A stretch of DNA of 24,778 nt from Collinsella aerofaciens (GTDB lineage Bacteria > Actinomycetota > Coriobacteriia > Coriobacteriales > Coriobacteriaceae). Below are positions 1 through 6,722 of the stretch, piece after piece (position 1 is the stretch's first letter; each line of letters begins with the position of its first letter). The position numbers and the translations under genes are program-made. A model generated the notes under the pieces. The model saw only the letters and a list, made by a program, of their open reading frames with translations, did no database searches and was not told where the DNA came from. Location: assembly GCA_905213325.1 (NCBI GenBank), contig CAJMHW010000029.1:1-24778 (forward strand), in the 5' to 3' direction.

Positions 1-3
1 CAT
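1..3 (-). CDS. Start codon of a gene running off the left edge
   Basis: Read on the minus strand, bases 3-1 are ATG. A Shine-Dalgarno sequence GGAGG (plus positions 9-13) lies five bases upstream, which is ideal spacing. Only the start codon is inside the window, so the product cannot be named. It would be the next gene after the thiamine pyrophosphokinase on the same strand, separated from it by a structured 143-base leader. The call rests only on the ribosome binding site and the ATG. Confidence 0.45.
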
Positions 4-146
4 GCGAACCTCCAGTCCGGACCGCTTCACGGTCCAACTTTCTGTCCGCACCCCCTTACGGGTTTTCCTGGGACGGGGCAGAAATAATCACTCTTCGAGC
101 GCTTATTTCTATCCACCGTCCCGATAAAACCCTGATGCGATAGACC
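4..146 (-). promoter_or_regulatory. Structured leader upstream of the off-window gene
   Basis: This gene-free stretch separates the thiamine pyrophosphokinase stop from the minus-strand start codon at position 3. Three consecutive complementary segments make one long interrupted stem: plus 60-66 with 126-132, 70-76 with 116-122, and 80-87 with 103-110. A second hairpin (19-24 with 30-35, five-base loop) lies close to the ribosome binding site. Segment 39-44 (TTTCTG) can instead pair with 79-84 (CAGAAA), which would disrupt the long stem. There is no T-tract after the stem on the minus strand, so a simple terminator is unlikely. I do not recognise a known riboswitch; the conserved TPP-aptamer CTGAGA core is absent. 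Confidence 0.45.
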
Positions 147-788
147 TCACTTGTAGAGGTAAGCGATGGCGGTGCCGGTATGGACTTGGATCTTGGCCGT
201 ACCCCTGACGACGTTGCTGATGCCCGTGTCGGCCAACAAACCCAGCGGGGCGTGATCTAGTTCCCACTCTAGTCCGTGTTCGCTTACCTCGGTGTTGGGG
301 GCGATTGCGATTATGGAGAATGTCTTGCCTTCGGAGCCCTCGATAGTCCACAATTCGCCCGCGTGGAGGATGCGAGCGACCACCTTGTCCTCGGCAATCC
401 AGACTGAGGCATCCTCGTAACCCGCGAGCAGCCCCAGTACGGATAGCGCCATATCAGGACGGCCGCCAGTGGCGCAGGTCGCAACCACTTCGGCACCCGG
501 CCAGCGACGGCGGACGAAATTGAGCGCCAGCGCTAGATCGGTATAGTCCTTGTACGGGTCGTGGCGCTCAACTTCAAAGTCGATGGCGGCTTCGACCAAC
601 GCACGACCCGCATCACTCACCGTGTCGGCGTCCCCTACATATACATCGCAGCCCAGTCCCGCGCCCAGCAGTGCGTCGAGCCCGCGGTCCACGGCGATAA
701 CGTGGTGGCACTTCCCCGCTAGCCTACGCAACAGATCCGCGCTCGCCACCACGGGCGAGCCGCAGACCACTAATACCTTGCAAGCCAC
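147..788 (-). CDS. thiN: Thiamine pyrophosphokinase
   Basis: This cytosolic enzyme would transfer pyrophosphate from ATP to thiamine, giving thiamine pyrophosphate. The 213-residue product has the usual length and motif order of the family: an N-terminal Rossmann-like half with AVDRGLD (residues 32-38) and the metal/ATP-binding GDAD (52-55), then a K-D-Y-T-D-L-A-L-A-L segment, a TGGRPDMAL segment matching the usual GGRLDH region, and a C-terminal beta-rich half with GISNVV that normally binds thiamine. The start is GTG, nine bases after the stop of the upstream HAD gene and preceded by a purine-rich stretch, so the two genes are probably co-transcribed. The canonical His of GGRxDH is Met here, a modest deviation. 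The family call is secure; the gene name is by family. Confidence 0.85.
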   Translation of the reverse strand: MACKVLVVCGSPVVASADLLRRLAGKCHHVIAVDRGLDALLGAGLGCDVYVGDADTVSDAGRALVEAAIDFEVERHDPYKDYTDLALALNFVRRRWPGAEVVATCATGGRPDMALSVLGLLAGYEDASVWIAEDKVVARILHAGELWTIEGSEGKTFSIIAIAPNTEVSEHGLEWELDHAPLGLLADTGISNVVRGTAKIQVHTGTAIAYLYK

Positions 789-797
789 GGCCCTCGC

Positions 798-1487
798 CTA
801 TCCCTCAAAAGAAAGCACGCGGGCCAGGTCAAGCTCCTCGTAGCTGTCGATAAAGATATCGCAGTTGGCGTGCACGTCGTCGCGCTTCATGCGGCCGTGC
901 GGATCATAAATACCCACGCGCTTAAAGCCGGCGGATCCAGAGCTCTTTAGGCCAAAGACGGCGTCCTCAAACACCCAAGCCCGATCAAACTTGTGCCCAT
1001 GGCGCTCCTCCAGGCGGCGCAGCGCCAGCTCGTACACATCGGGGAACTGCTTGGAGCGTCCTGCCTCACCCGTCGTGGTAACAAACTCCATGTAAGCGTC
1101 GAGCCCGGCACCAGCGAGCGCAGACTGCACCAGCTCGGCCGGCGTGGACGTGGCTACGCACATGGCAATGCCCGCCGCCTTCGCCTGCTCCAAAAATTGC
1201 AGGAGTCCCTCGCGCGGCGGCACCTTGGAGTACCCATCAATCAAAATCTCGCTCAGCTCGCGGTACAGCTCTTCGCCATTCGCGCCAATGCCCCAGGTGT
1301 CGTGGTAGGCCTGGCACTCATCCTCCAGCGACAAATGCTCAAACTGGGCAAAATCGTCGACTGTCACGTCAACTCCGTGGCGGTGCAATAATTCGGGCTG
1401 GGCATAGGCCCAAACGGGGGTGCTATTAACCAGCGTGCCATCGCAATCGAAAATAAAAGCAACCTTGGGAGCGGCGTTATGGGACAT
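798..1487 (-). CDS. HAD-superfamily subfamily IA hydrolase (phosphatase or phosphoglucomutase-like)
   Basis: A 229-residue haloacid dehalogenase-type enzyme. Motif I is FDCDGTL, with nucleophile Asp14 and acid/base Asp16. A helical C1 cap follows, then motif II in VATSTP, a motif III lysine in GRSKQFPD and motif IV in VFEDAVFGL. This pattern fits sugar-phosphate phosphatases and beta-phosphoglucomutase-like proteins; substrate cannot be told from sequence. I chose ATG at 1487 because GAAAGG sits seven bases upstream; a longer reading from TTG at 1508 lacks such a site. It is divergent from glgB, and the shared intergenic region carries repeated TGGTAAAAC half-sites, so a role in glucose-phosphate metabolism alongside glycogen is plausible but inferred. 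Confidence 0.8.
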   Translation of the reverse strand: MSHNAAPKVAFIFDCDGTLVNSTPVWAYAQPELLHRHGVDVTVDDFAQFEHLSLEDECQAYHDTWGIGANGEELYRELSEILIDGYSKVPPREGLLQFLEQAKAAGIAMCVATSTPAELVQSALAGAGLDAYMEFVTTTGEAGRSKQFPDVYELALRRLEERHGHKFDRAWVFEDAVFGLKSSGSAGFKRVGIYDPHGRMKRDDVHANCDIFIDSYEELDLARVLSFEG

Positions 1488-1509
1488 ATACGAACCTTTC
1501 GATGTCAAA

Positions 1510-1540
1510 TGGTAAACAACCTGCTAAAAACGTTTTACCA
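1510..1540. promoter_or_regulatory. Upstream pair of TGGTAAA half-sites (operator candidate)
   Basis: TGGTAAAC at 1510-1517 faces GTTTTACCA at 1532-1540 in inverted orientation. The right-hand site is centred on the perfect palindrome AAAACGTTTT (1527-1536). A central CG flanked by A/T is typical of LacI-family operators. The site lies in the 5' region of the HAD gene. The repressor family is inferred; no regulator gene is in the window. Confidence 0.45.
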
Positions 1541-1557
1541 AACGTCTGACTAACAAT

Positions 1558-1586
1558 TTTGAAACCCTAATTGGTAAAACTGTCAA
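1558..1586 (-). promoter_or_regulatory. Possible promoter of the HAD gene
   Basis: On the minus strand there is a consensus -35 box TTGACA (plus 1581-1586). The -10 region 17 bases further on, TTCAAA (1558-1563), is poor. The -35 box lies inside the 1572-1597 inverted repeat, so a protein bound there would block it. Confidence 0.35.
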
Positions 1587-1597
1587 GAGTTTTACCA
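1572..1597. promoter_or_regulatory. Perfect inverted repeat between divergent promoters (operator candidate)
   Basis: TGGTAAAACT (1572-1581) and AGTTTTACCA (1588-1597) form a perfect 10-bp inverted repeat around a six-base centre. The minus-strand TTGACA box lies in its centre and the likely plus-strand -35 region overlaps its right arm. The same half-site recurs at 11761 and 11796 before the amylase fusion gene. A regulator of glucan metabolism is inferred. Confidence 0.55.
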
Positions 1598-1621
1598 CGG
1601 CAATTCTGCCAGTGGTATAAA
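1592..1621 (+). promoter_or_regulatory. Candidate glgB promoter with extended -10
   Basis: TGGTATAAA (1613-1621) is an extended -10 element (TG-N-TATAAA). TTACCA (1592-1597) lies 18 bases before the hexamer as a partial -35 box and overlaps the right arm of the operator-like repeat. The predicted start of transcription near 1628 leaves a leader of roughly 190 bases before glgB. Confidence 0.45.
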
Positions 1622-1818
1622 CATGTCGCTTACCGATTAAACGCCCCTGCAAATCCGCTTTCGTCCATAAAACTAACGCACAGGTGTTATCGTAGTTTCT
1701 GCCGAAAGTTCCACCGAGCACGCGAGGTGGAACGAATCACAGAAACTTCGCCGTCCCTTCGATTCGTGCAGCCTTGGACCTTTCGCATCTAGTCACCAAG
1801 GCAACACGCTGCCGCGTC

Positions 1819-4095
1819 ATGATGGGATCAAACGTGAGCGATACAAAGCTAAAGCCAACGGCTAAAAAGCCCGCAACCCGCAAAGCCGCCCCGCACGCAC
1901 CGGAGCTCTCCAAGGACGATGTCTATCTGTTTGGCATTGGAATGTGGGAGCGCAGCTGGGAAAAGATGGGCGCGCATCCCGACACGCAGCAGCGCACGCG
2001 CGGCTGGCGCTTTTGCGTTTGGGCGCCCGACGTAAAGAGTGTCCACGTTATCGGTGAATTCAACAATTGGGATGAGGAAGCCAACCCACTGGTGCCCGTT
2101 CATACGAGCGCTATTTGGGAAGGCTTTATTCCTGGCGCCGAGCAGGGCCAGCTCTATAAATATCACATCGAGACCAACGAGGGCGAGAAGCTCTACAAGG
2201 CCGATCCGTATGCCTTTAAGGCCGAGTGCCCTCCGGGTACCGCGAGCGTGCTGTGGACCCTCGATGGCTACCAGTGGAACGATGCCGCGTGGCTCAAGCG
2301 CCGCGCCGGCCACAACCACATGTCGCAGCCCCTTAACATCTACGAGGTGCATATTGGCTCGTGGAAGCGCCATGGCGACGCACCGCAGGGCGAGCCGGAC
2401 GAGTACGGCAACTACCCCGGCCCCATGGATCCCTTCCCCGCGCAGCGCGGCGAGTTCTACACCTACGACGACCTGTCGGTGGAGCTCGTGGACTACGTGC
2501 GCGACATGGGTTACACGCATATCGAGGTCATGCCGCTTATGGAGCATCCCTTTGATGGCTCCTGGGGCTACCAGACGACCGGCTACTATGCCGCCACGTC
2601 GCGCTACGGCAACCCGCAGCAGCTCATGCACTTTATCGATGCGTGCCACGAGGCGGGCATCGGCGTGATCATGGACTGGGTGCCCGGCGGTTTTTGCGCC
2701 GACTCCCACGGCCTTGCCACCTTTAACGGCCACATGCTGTTTGAGCACGAGATTCACCCCAACTGGGGCACGCACAAGTTTGACTTCGCCCGCGGCGAGG
2801 TCCGCTCCTTCCTGGTATCCAACGTGCTGTACTGGCTCGAGAACTTCCACGTGGACGGCATTCGCATGGACGGCGTGTCCAGCATGCTGTACCTCAACTT
2901 TGGCATTGACGATCCCGGCCAAAAGAAGTTCAACAAGTACGGTACCGAGGAGGACCTGGACGCTAGCGCATTTATCCGTCAGGTCAACTGCGCCGTTGAG
3001 GCACACTACCCCGACGTGATGATGATGGCCGAGGAGTCCACCGCGTGGCCGCTCGTGACCTATCCGCCGCAGGACGGCGGCCTGGGCTTCCACTACAAGT
3101 GGGACATGGGCTGGATGAACGACACCCTGCACTACATGCAGACCGATTTTCCGTGGCGTCCCGGCAACCACGGCCTGCTCACGTTCTCCATTATGTACGC
3201 CTTTACCGAGAACTTCATCTGCCCGCTCAGCCACGACGAGGTCGTACACGGCAAGTGTTCGCTCATCGGCCGAATGCCGGGCGACTGGTGGCGCCAGTTT
3301 GCCGGCCTGCGCACGCTGGCCTTCTACCAGATGACGCATCCCGGTGCCAAGCTCAACTTTATGGGCAACGAGATCGGCCAGTTTATTGAGTGGCGCTACT
3401 ACGAGTCCATCCAGTGGTTCCTGACCGAGGAGTACGAGACCCACCGTCATCATCAGGCGTTTATCAAGGCGCTCAACCACCTGTACACCGCCGAGCCCGC
3501 CCTGTACGAGCGCGGCTACACCGACGACGGCTTTACCTGGATCGACGCGGATAACTCCAAACAGTCCATCGTGAGCTTTGTGCGCCAGGGCGAGGACGTC
3601 GATGACGACCTGGTGATCCTGATCAACTTTGACCCTGCGAGCTACGAAAGCTTCCGCGTGGGCGTGCCGCGCGAGGGTGACTGGGAGGTCATCTTCGATT
3701 CCGACCGTCCCGAGTTTGGTGGCAGCGGCTATGCTGGCGAGGAGCCCTATACCTGCTCGAGCGAGCCCTATCCCTGGAACGGGCAGATGGACTCCATCGA
3801 GATTAAGGTACCCGGCCTGGCTGGCGTGGTGCTTAAGCGCCGTGGTCCCAGCAGCTATAAGCCGCCGGTGGTCGAGGCCCCCAAGAAGGCGACGCGTAAG
3901 CGCACGTCCTCGGTGAAACCCAAGACCGCGGCTGCCAAGAAGGCTCCGGCCAAGGCAAAGACTGCCAAGTCTGCCGCCAAGGCTTCGGCAAAGTCCACCA
4001 CGGCCAAAAAGGCAGCCACCAAAAAGGCAGCCACCAAAAAGGCTGCTCCCAAGGCCAAGGCAGCTGCAGCTAAGGCTTCTGCCAAGAAAGCGTAA
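1819..4095 (+). CDS. glgB: 1,4-alpha-glucan branching enzyme with a lysine/alanine-rich C-terminal tail
   Basis: GlgB cuts alpha-1,4 glucan chains and re-attaches them through alpha-1,6 bonds, creating branches in glycogen. The N-terminal region carries a CBM48-type segment (VIGEFNNWDEEANPL). The GH13 barrel follows with region I DWVPGGF, region II GIRMDGVSSMLY (nucleophile Asp351), region III MAEEST (Glu405/406) and region IV SHDEVVHGK (Asp473), so all catalytic residues are present. Residues from about 689 to 758 form a tail of Lys, Ala, Thr and Ser that ordinary GlgB proteins lack. The start is uncertain: the frame opens at TTG 1774, ATG codons occur at 1819 and 1822, and GTG at 1834 follows a GGGA stretch; none has a strong ribosome binding site. 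It is the first gene of the glycogen cluster. Confidence 0.95.
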   Translation: MMGSNVSDTKLKPTAKKPATRKAAPHAPELSKDDVYLFGIGMWERSWEKMGAHPDTQQRTRGWRFCVWAPDVKSVHVIGEFNNWDEEANPLVPVHTSAIWEGFIPGAEQGQLYKYHIETNEGEKLYKADPYAFKAECPPGTASVLWTLDGYQWNDAAWLKRRAGHNHMSQPLNIYEVHIGSWKRHGDAPQGEPDEYGNYPGPMDPFPAQRGEFYTYDDLSVELVDYVRDMGYTHIEVMPLMEHPFDGSWGYQTTGYYAATSRYGNPQQLMHFIDACHEAGIGVIMDWVPGGFCADSHGLATFNGHMLFEHEIHPNWGTHKFDFARGEVRSFLVSNVLYWLENFHVDGIRMDGVSSMLYLNFGIDDPGQKKFNKYGTEEDLDASAFIRQVNCAVEAHYPDVMMMAEESTAWPLVTYPPQDGGLGFHYKWDMGWMNDTLHYMQTDFPWRPGNHGLLTFSIMYAFTENFICPLSHDEVVHGKCSLIGRMPGDWWRQFAGLRTLAFYQMTHPGAKLNFMGNEIGQFIEWRYYESIQWFLTEEYETHRHHQAFIKALNHLYTAEPALYERGYTDDGFTWIDADNSKQSIVSFVRQGEDVDDDLVILINFDPASYESFRVGVPREGDWEVIFDSDRPEFGGSGYAGEEPYTCSSEPYPWNGQMDSIEIKVPGLAGVVLKRRGPSSYKPPVVEAPKKATRKRTSSVKPKTAAAKKAPAKAKTAKSAAKASAKSTTAKKAATKKAATKKAAPKAKAAAAKASAKKA
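4006..4050 (+). repeat. 15-bp tandem repeat encoding the KKAAT units of the GlgB tail
   Basis: Two exact copies (4006-4020, 4021-4035) and one diverged copy (4036-4050) of a 15-bp unit beginning AAAAAGGC encode KKAAT, KKAAT, KKAAP. Exact duplication plus A5 runs suggests growth by replication slippage, so tail length may vary between strains. Confidence 0.85.
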
Positions 4096-4120
4096 CAAAG
4101 CCGTTACAGCTGTAATTACC

Positions 4121-4188
4121 CGCCCCGCGGGGGCGTAGGATACAAGTCATAGCCGTTCCGGGAGAAACATCCCCGGGGGAAAGGAACG
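4121..4188 (+). promoter_or_regulatory. Structured glgB-glgP spacer with a hairpin covering the glgP ribosome binding site
   Basis: The 94-base spacer holds two hairpins. CGCCCC (4121-4126) pairs with GGGGCG (4130-4135) and has no T-tract. CGTTCC (4154-4159) pairs with GGAACG (4183-4188), enclosing a GGGA/TCCC hairpin (4160-4163 with 4170-4173). The second stem includes part of the AAAGGA ribosome binding site at 4181-4185 and ends one base before the ATG at 4190. It could limit glgP translation; that effect is inferred. Confidence 0.5.
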
Positions 4189-4189
4189 T

Positions 4190-6616
4190 ATGAATAAGAT
4201 CTTCGACAACAAGCGGGAGTTTACCGAGCTCTATCGCGATGCCGTCATGAGCATCAGCGGCAAGAGCGTCGAGGCCGCCAGCGACCTGGACCGCTTTAAC
4301 GCCCTGGCCAAGCTCGTGGCCGAGAAAGCCCGCACCGTTGCCACCAAGAGTGACGCCCGTGTTACCGCCGAGGGCAAGAAGCGTGTGTACTACTTCTCGA
4401 TCGAGTTTTTGATCGGCCGCCTGCTCGACAACTACCTGCTCAACTTTGGCGTGCGCGACATGGTCGCCGAGGCACTCGACGACATGGGCTTTGACCTGTC
4501 CGTCATCGAGAACCAGGAGCCCGATCCGGCGCTGGGCAACGGTGGCCTGGGCCGTCTGGCCGCATGCTTCCTGGATTCCATGGCAGCCGAGGGCATTGCC
4601 GGCTACGGCAACGGTATGCGCTACCGCTACGGCCTCTTTAAGCAGGAGATCGTCAACGGCAGCCAGGTAGAGGCCACCGACGAGTGGCTCACCCACGGCT
4701 ATCCCTGGGAGGTCCGTCGTCAGGACAAGGCCGTGACCATTAAGTTTGGTGGCCACGTTGAGGGCTATGAGGAGAACGGCCGCACGTTCTACCGCACGGT
4801 GGACACGCAGGACATCCTGGCCGTCCCCTACGACATCCCCGTTGTGGGCTATGCCGGCGAGACCGTCAACAAGCTGCGCGTCTGGGCCGCCGAGCCGGTC
4901 GAGGAGCACTTTGACCTTGAGGCCTTCAACCGCGGCGACTACGCCCTGGCCGACGCCGAGCGCGCCGAGGCCGAGGCCATCAGCGCCATCCTCTACCCCA
5001 ACGACGCCGGCGAGCACGGTCGACTGCTGCGCCTGAAGCAGGAGTACCTGTTTGTCTCGGCCGGCATCTACAGCCTGCTCGACACCTTTGAGAAGGAGCA
5101 CGGCGAGAACTGGGAGCTGCTGCCGCAGTTTGTGGCCATCCACACCAACGACACGCACCCCGCCATGTGCGGCCCCGAGCTCATGCGCATCCTCATCGAC
5201 GAAAAGAAGCTCGAGTGGGACGACGCCTGGAATATCGTGACGCAGGTCGTGAGCTACACCAACCATACTATCCTTCCCGAGGCTCTGGAGAAGTGGCCCA
5301 TCGGCACGTTCTCCAAGCTCCTCCCCCGCGTGTACCAGATCATCGACGAGATCAGCCGTCGTTGGCACGAGTCGTTCGACACTACGCAGGAGGGCTGGCA
5401 GGAGCGTCTGCGCCAGACCGCCATTCTGTGGGACGGCGAGATTCGCATGGCCAACCTGTCCGTGATCTGCAGCCACAGCGTCAACGGTGTGGCCAAGATC
5501 CACTCCGACATCATCAAGAACATCGTGCTCAAGGACTTCTATGCCCTTACGCCCGAGAAGTTCAACAACAAGACCAACGGCATCTCGCACCGCCGCTTCT
5601 TTGCCGAGGCCAACCCCACCTACGCCAAGCTCGTGACCGAGGCCATTGGCGATGGCTGGCTGAAGGACGCCTTTGAGCTGGAGAAGCTCAAGGAGTTTAA
5701 GGACGACACCGAGTTCCTGAAGGCCGTAGGCGCCTCCAAGCGCGCCAACAAGGAGCGTCTGGCTGCCTACGTTAAGGCCGAGACCGGTCTGGTCATCGAC
5801 CCCAATACCGTCTTCGATGTTCAGGTAAAGCGCTTCCACGCCTACAAGCGCCAGCTCATGAACATCATGAAGGTGATGGACATCTACAACCGTCGCATCG
5901 CCGATCCCAACTTCCACGTGACGCCGACGACCTTCATCTTTAGCGGCAAGGCTGCCTCGAGCTACACCTTTGCCAAGGAGACCATCCGCCTGATCAACTC
6001 GGTGGCTGAGGTCATCAACAACGACCCGCGCGTCAACGAGGTCATGAAGGTCTGCTTTATCCCCAACTTCCGCGTGAGCAACGCCCAGCTCATCTACCCT
6101 GCTGCCGAGATCTCGGAGCAGATCTCCACGGCCGGCAAGGAGGCCTCGGGCACGTCCAACATGAAGCTCATGATGAACGGCGCCATTACGCTGGGTACCC
6201 TCGACGGCGCTAACATCGAGATCGCCGACCTGGCCGGCCGCGAGAACGAGGCCATCTTTGGCCTGACCGCCCCCGAGGTCGAGCAGCTCTGGGCATCCAA
6301 CAGCTACTTTGCGTGGGATACCCTCAACGGCGACCGTGAGCGCCTGGGCTGCGTGATGGACGAGCTCAAAGACAACACCTTTGCGGGTCTTTCGGGCAAC
6401 TTCGAGAGCATCTACAACGAGCTCATGAACAACAACGACCCCGACCTGGTTATGGCAGACTTCCGCAGCTACGTGGATGCATGGGAAAAGCTCACGAACA
6501 GCTACGGCGACCAGGAGACTTGGAACCGCAAGGCACTGCTCAACACCGCCTCCTCGGGCTGGTTCTCGAGCGACCGCACCATTCGCGAGTACCGCGACGA
6601 GATCTGGCACGCGTAA
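4190..6616 (+). CDS. glgP: Glycogen/maltodextrin phosphorylase
   Basis: A GT35 phosphorylase that releases glucose-1-phosphate from non-reducing ends of alpha-1,4 glucan using inorganic phosphate and pyridoxal phosphate. The 808-residue product is full length for bacterial family members. Visible signatures are YYFSIEFLIGRLLDNYLLN near the N terminus, GNGGLGRLAACFLDS, the HTNDTHPAMC segment, KTNGISHRRFF, and the cofactor motif EASGTSNMKLMMNGA, in which Lys659 should bind pyridoxal phosphate. The ATG at 4190 follows AAAGGA with four intervening bases. It lies between glgB and glgC in the same direction, with structured spacers on both sides, so degradation is built into the synthesis cluster. 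Glycogen versus maltodextrin preference cannot be read from sequence; context favours glycogen. Confidence 0.95.
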   Translation: MNKIFDNKREFTELYRDAVMSISGKSVEAASDLDRFNALAKLVAEKARTVATKSDARVTAEGKKRVYYFSIEFLIGRLLDNYLLNFGVRDMVAEALDDMGFDLSVIENQEPDPALGNGGLGRLAACFLDSMAAEGIAGYGNGMRYRYGLFKQEIVNGSQVEATDEWLTHGYPWEVRRQDKAVTIKFGGHVEGYEENGRTFYRTVDTQDILAVPYDIPVVGYAGETVNKLRVWAAEPVEEHFDLEAFNRGDYALADAERAEAEAISAILYPNDAGEHGRLLRLKQEYLFVSAGIYSLLDTFEKEHGENWELLPQFVAIHTNDTHPAMCGPELMRILIDEKKLEWDDAWNIVTQVVSYTNHTILPEALEKWPIGTFSKLLPRVYQIIDEISRRWHESFDTTQEGWQERLRQTAILWDGEIRMANLSVICSHSVNGVAKIHSDIIKNIVLKDFYALTPEKFNNKTNGISHRRFFAEANPTYAKLVTEAIGDGWLKDAFELEKLKEFKDDTEFLKAVGASKRANKERLAAYVKAETGLVIDPNTVFDVQVKRFHAYKRQLMNIMKVMDIYNRRIADPNFHVTPTTFIFSGKAASSYTFAKETIRLINSVAEVINNDPRVNEVMKVCFIPNFRVSNAQLIYPAAEISEQISTAGKEASGTSNMKLMMNGAITLGTLDGANIEIADLAGRENEAIFGLTAPEVEQLWASNSYFAWDTLNGDRERLGCVMDELKDNTFAGLSGNFESIYNELMNNNDPDLVMADFRSYVDAWEKLTNSYGDQETWNRKALLNTASSGWFSSDRTIREYRDEIWHA

Positions 6617-6652
6617 AGGCCACGAGCTCCCCTATGCCAGCACGGCATTATT

Positions 6653-6683
6653 CGGTGGGCGCGACCAGGCGCCGTGCCCACCG
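6653..6683 (+). other. Hairpin in the glgP-glgC spacer
   Basis: CGGTGGGC (6653-6660) and GCCCACCG (6676-6683) form a perfect 8-bp stem with a 15-base loop. No T-tract follows, so it is more likely an mRNA-stabilising or processing structure than a full terminator. The remaining spacer ends in the strong ribosome binding site AAGGAG before glgC. Confidence 0.5.
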
Positions 6684-6722
6684 CTAATGGGTTAGAAACA
6701 TCGATGACAGAAGGAGAAATCG

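Noticed and set aside
4..146. TPP riboswitch near the thiamine pyrophosphokinase gene
   Set aside because: The conserved CTGAGA and ACCTGATCTGG-like core is absent, and the structure lies downstream of that gene, not in its leader.
1849..4098. 749-codon open frame on the strand opposite glgB
   Set aside because: It mirrors a complete GlgB with intact catalytic motifs. Its translation is low-complexity Val/Leu/His/Gly text, as expected from the complement of a GC-rich gene.
4103..4113. Shared 11-mer GTTACAGCTGT before glgP (4103-4113) and before the zinc-ribbon gene (about 15224-15234) as a common operator
   Set aside because: A single 11-base match between two spacers is not far from chance for this amount of intergenic sequence, and only the first copy extends to a full palindrome.
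4070..6610. 846-codon open frame opposite glgP
   Set aside because: Shadow of the glgP gene caused by high GC codon use; no recognisable domain and no ribosome binding site context.
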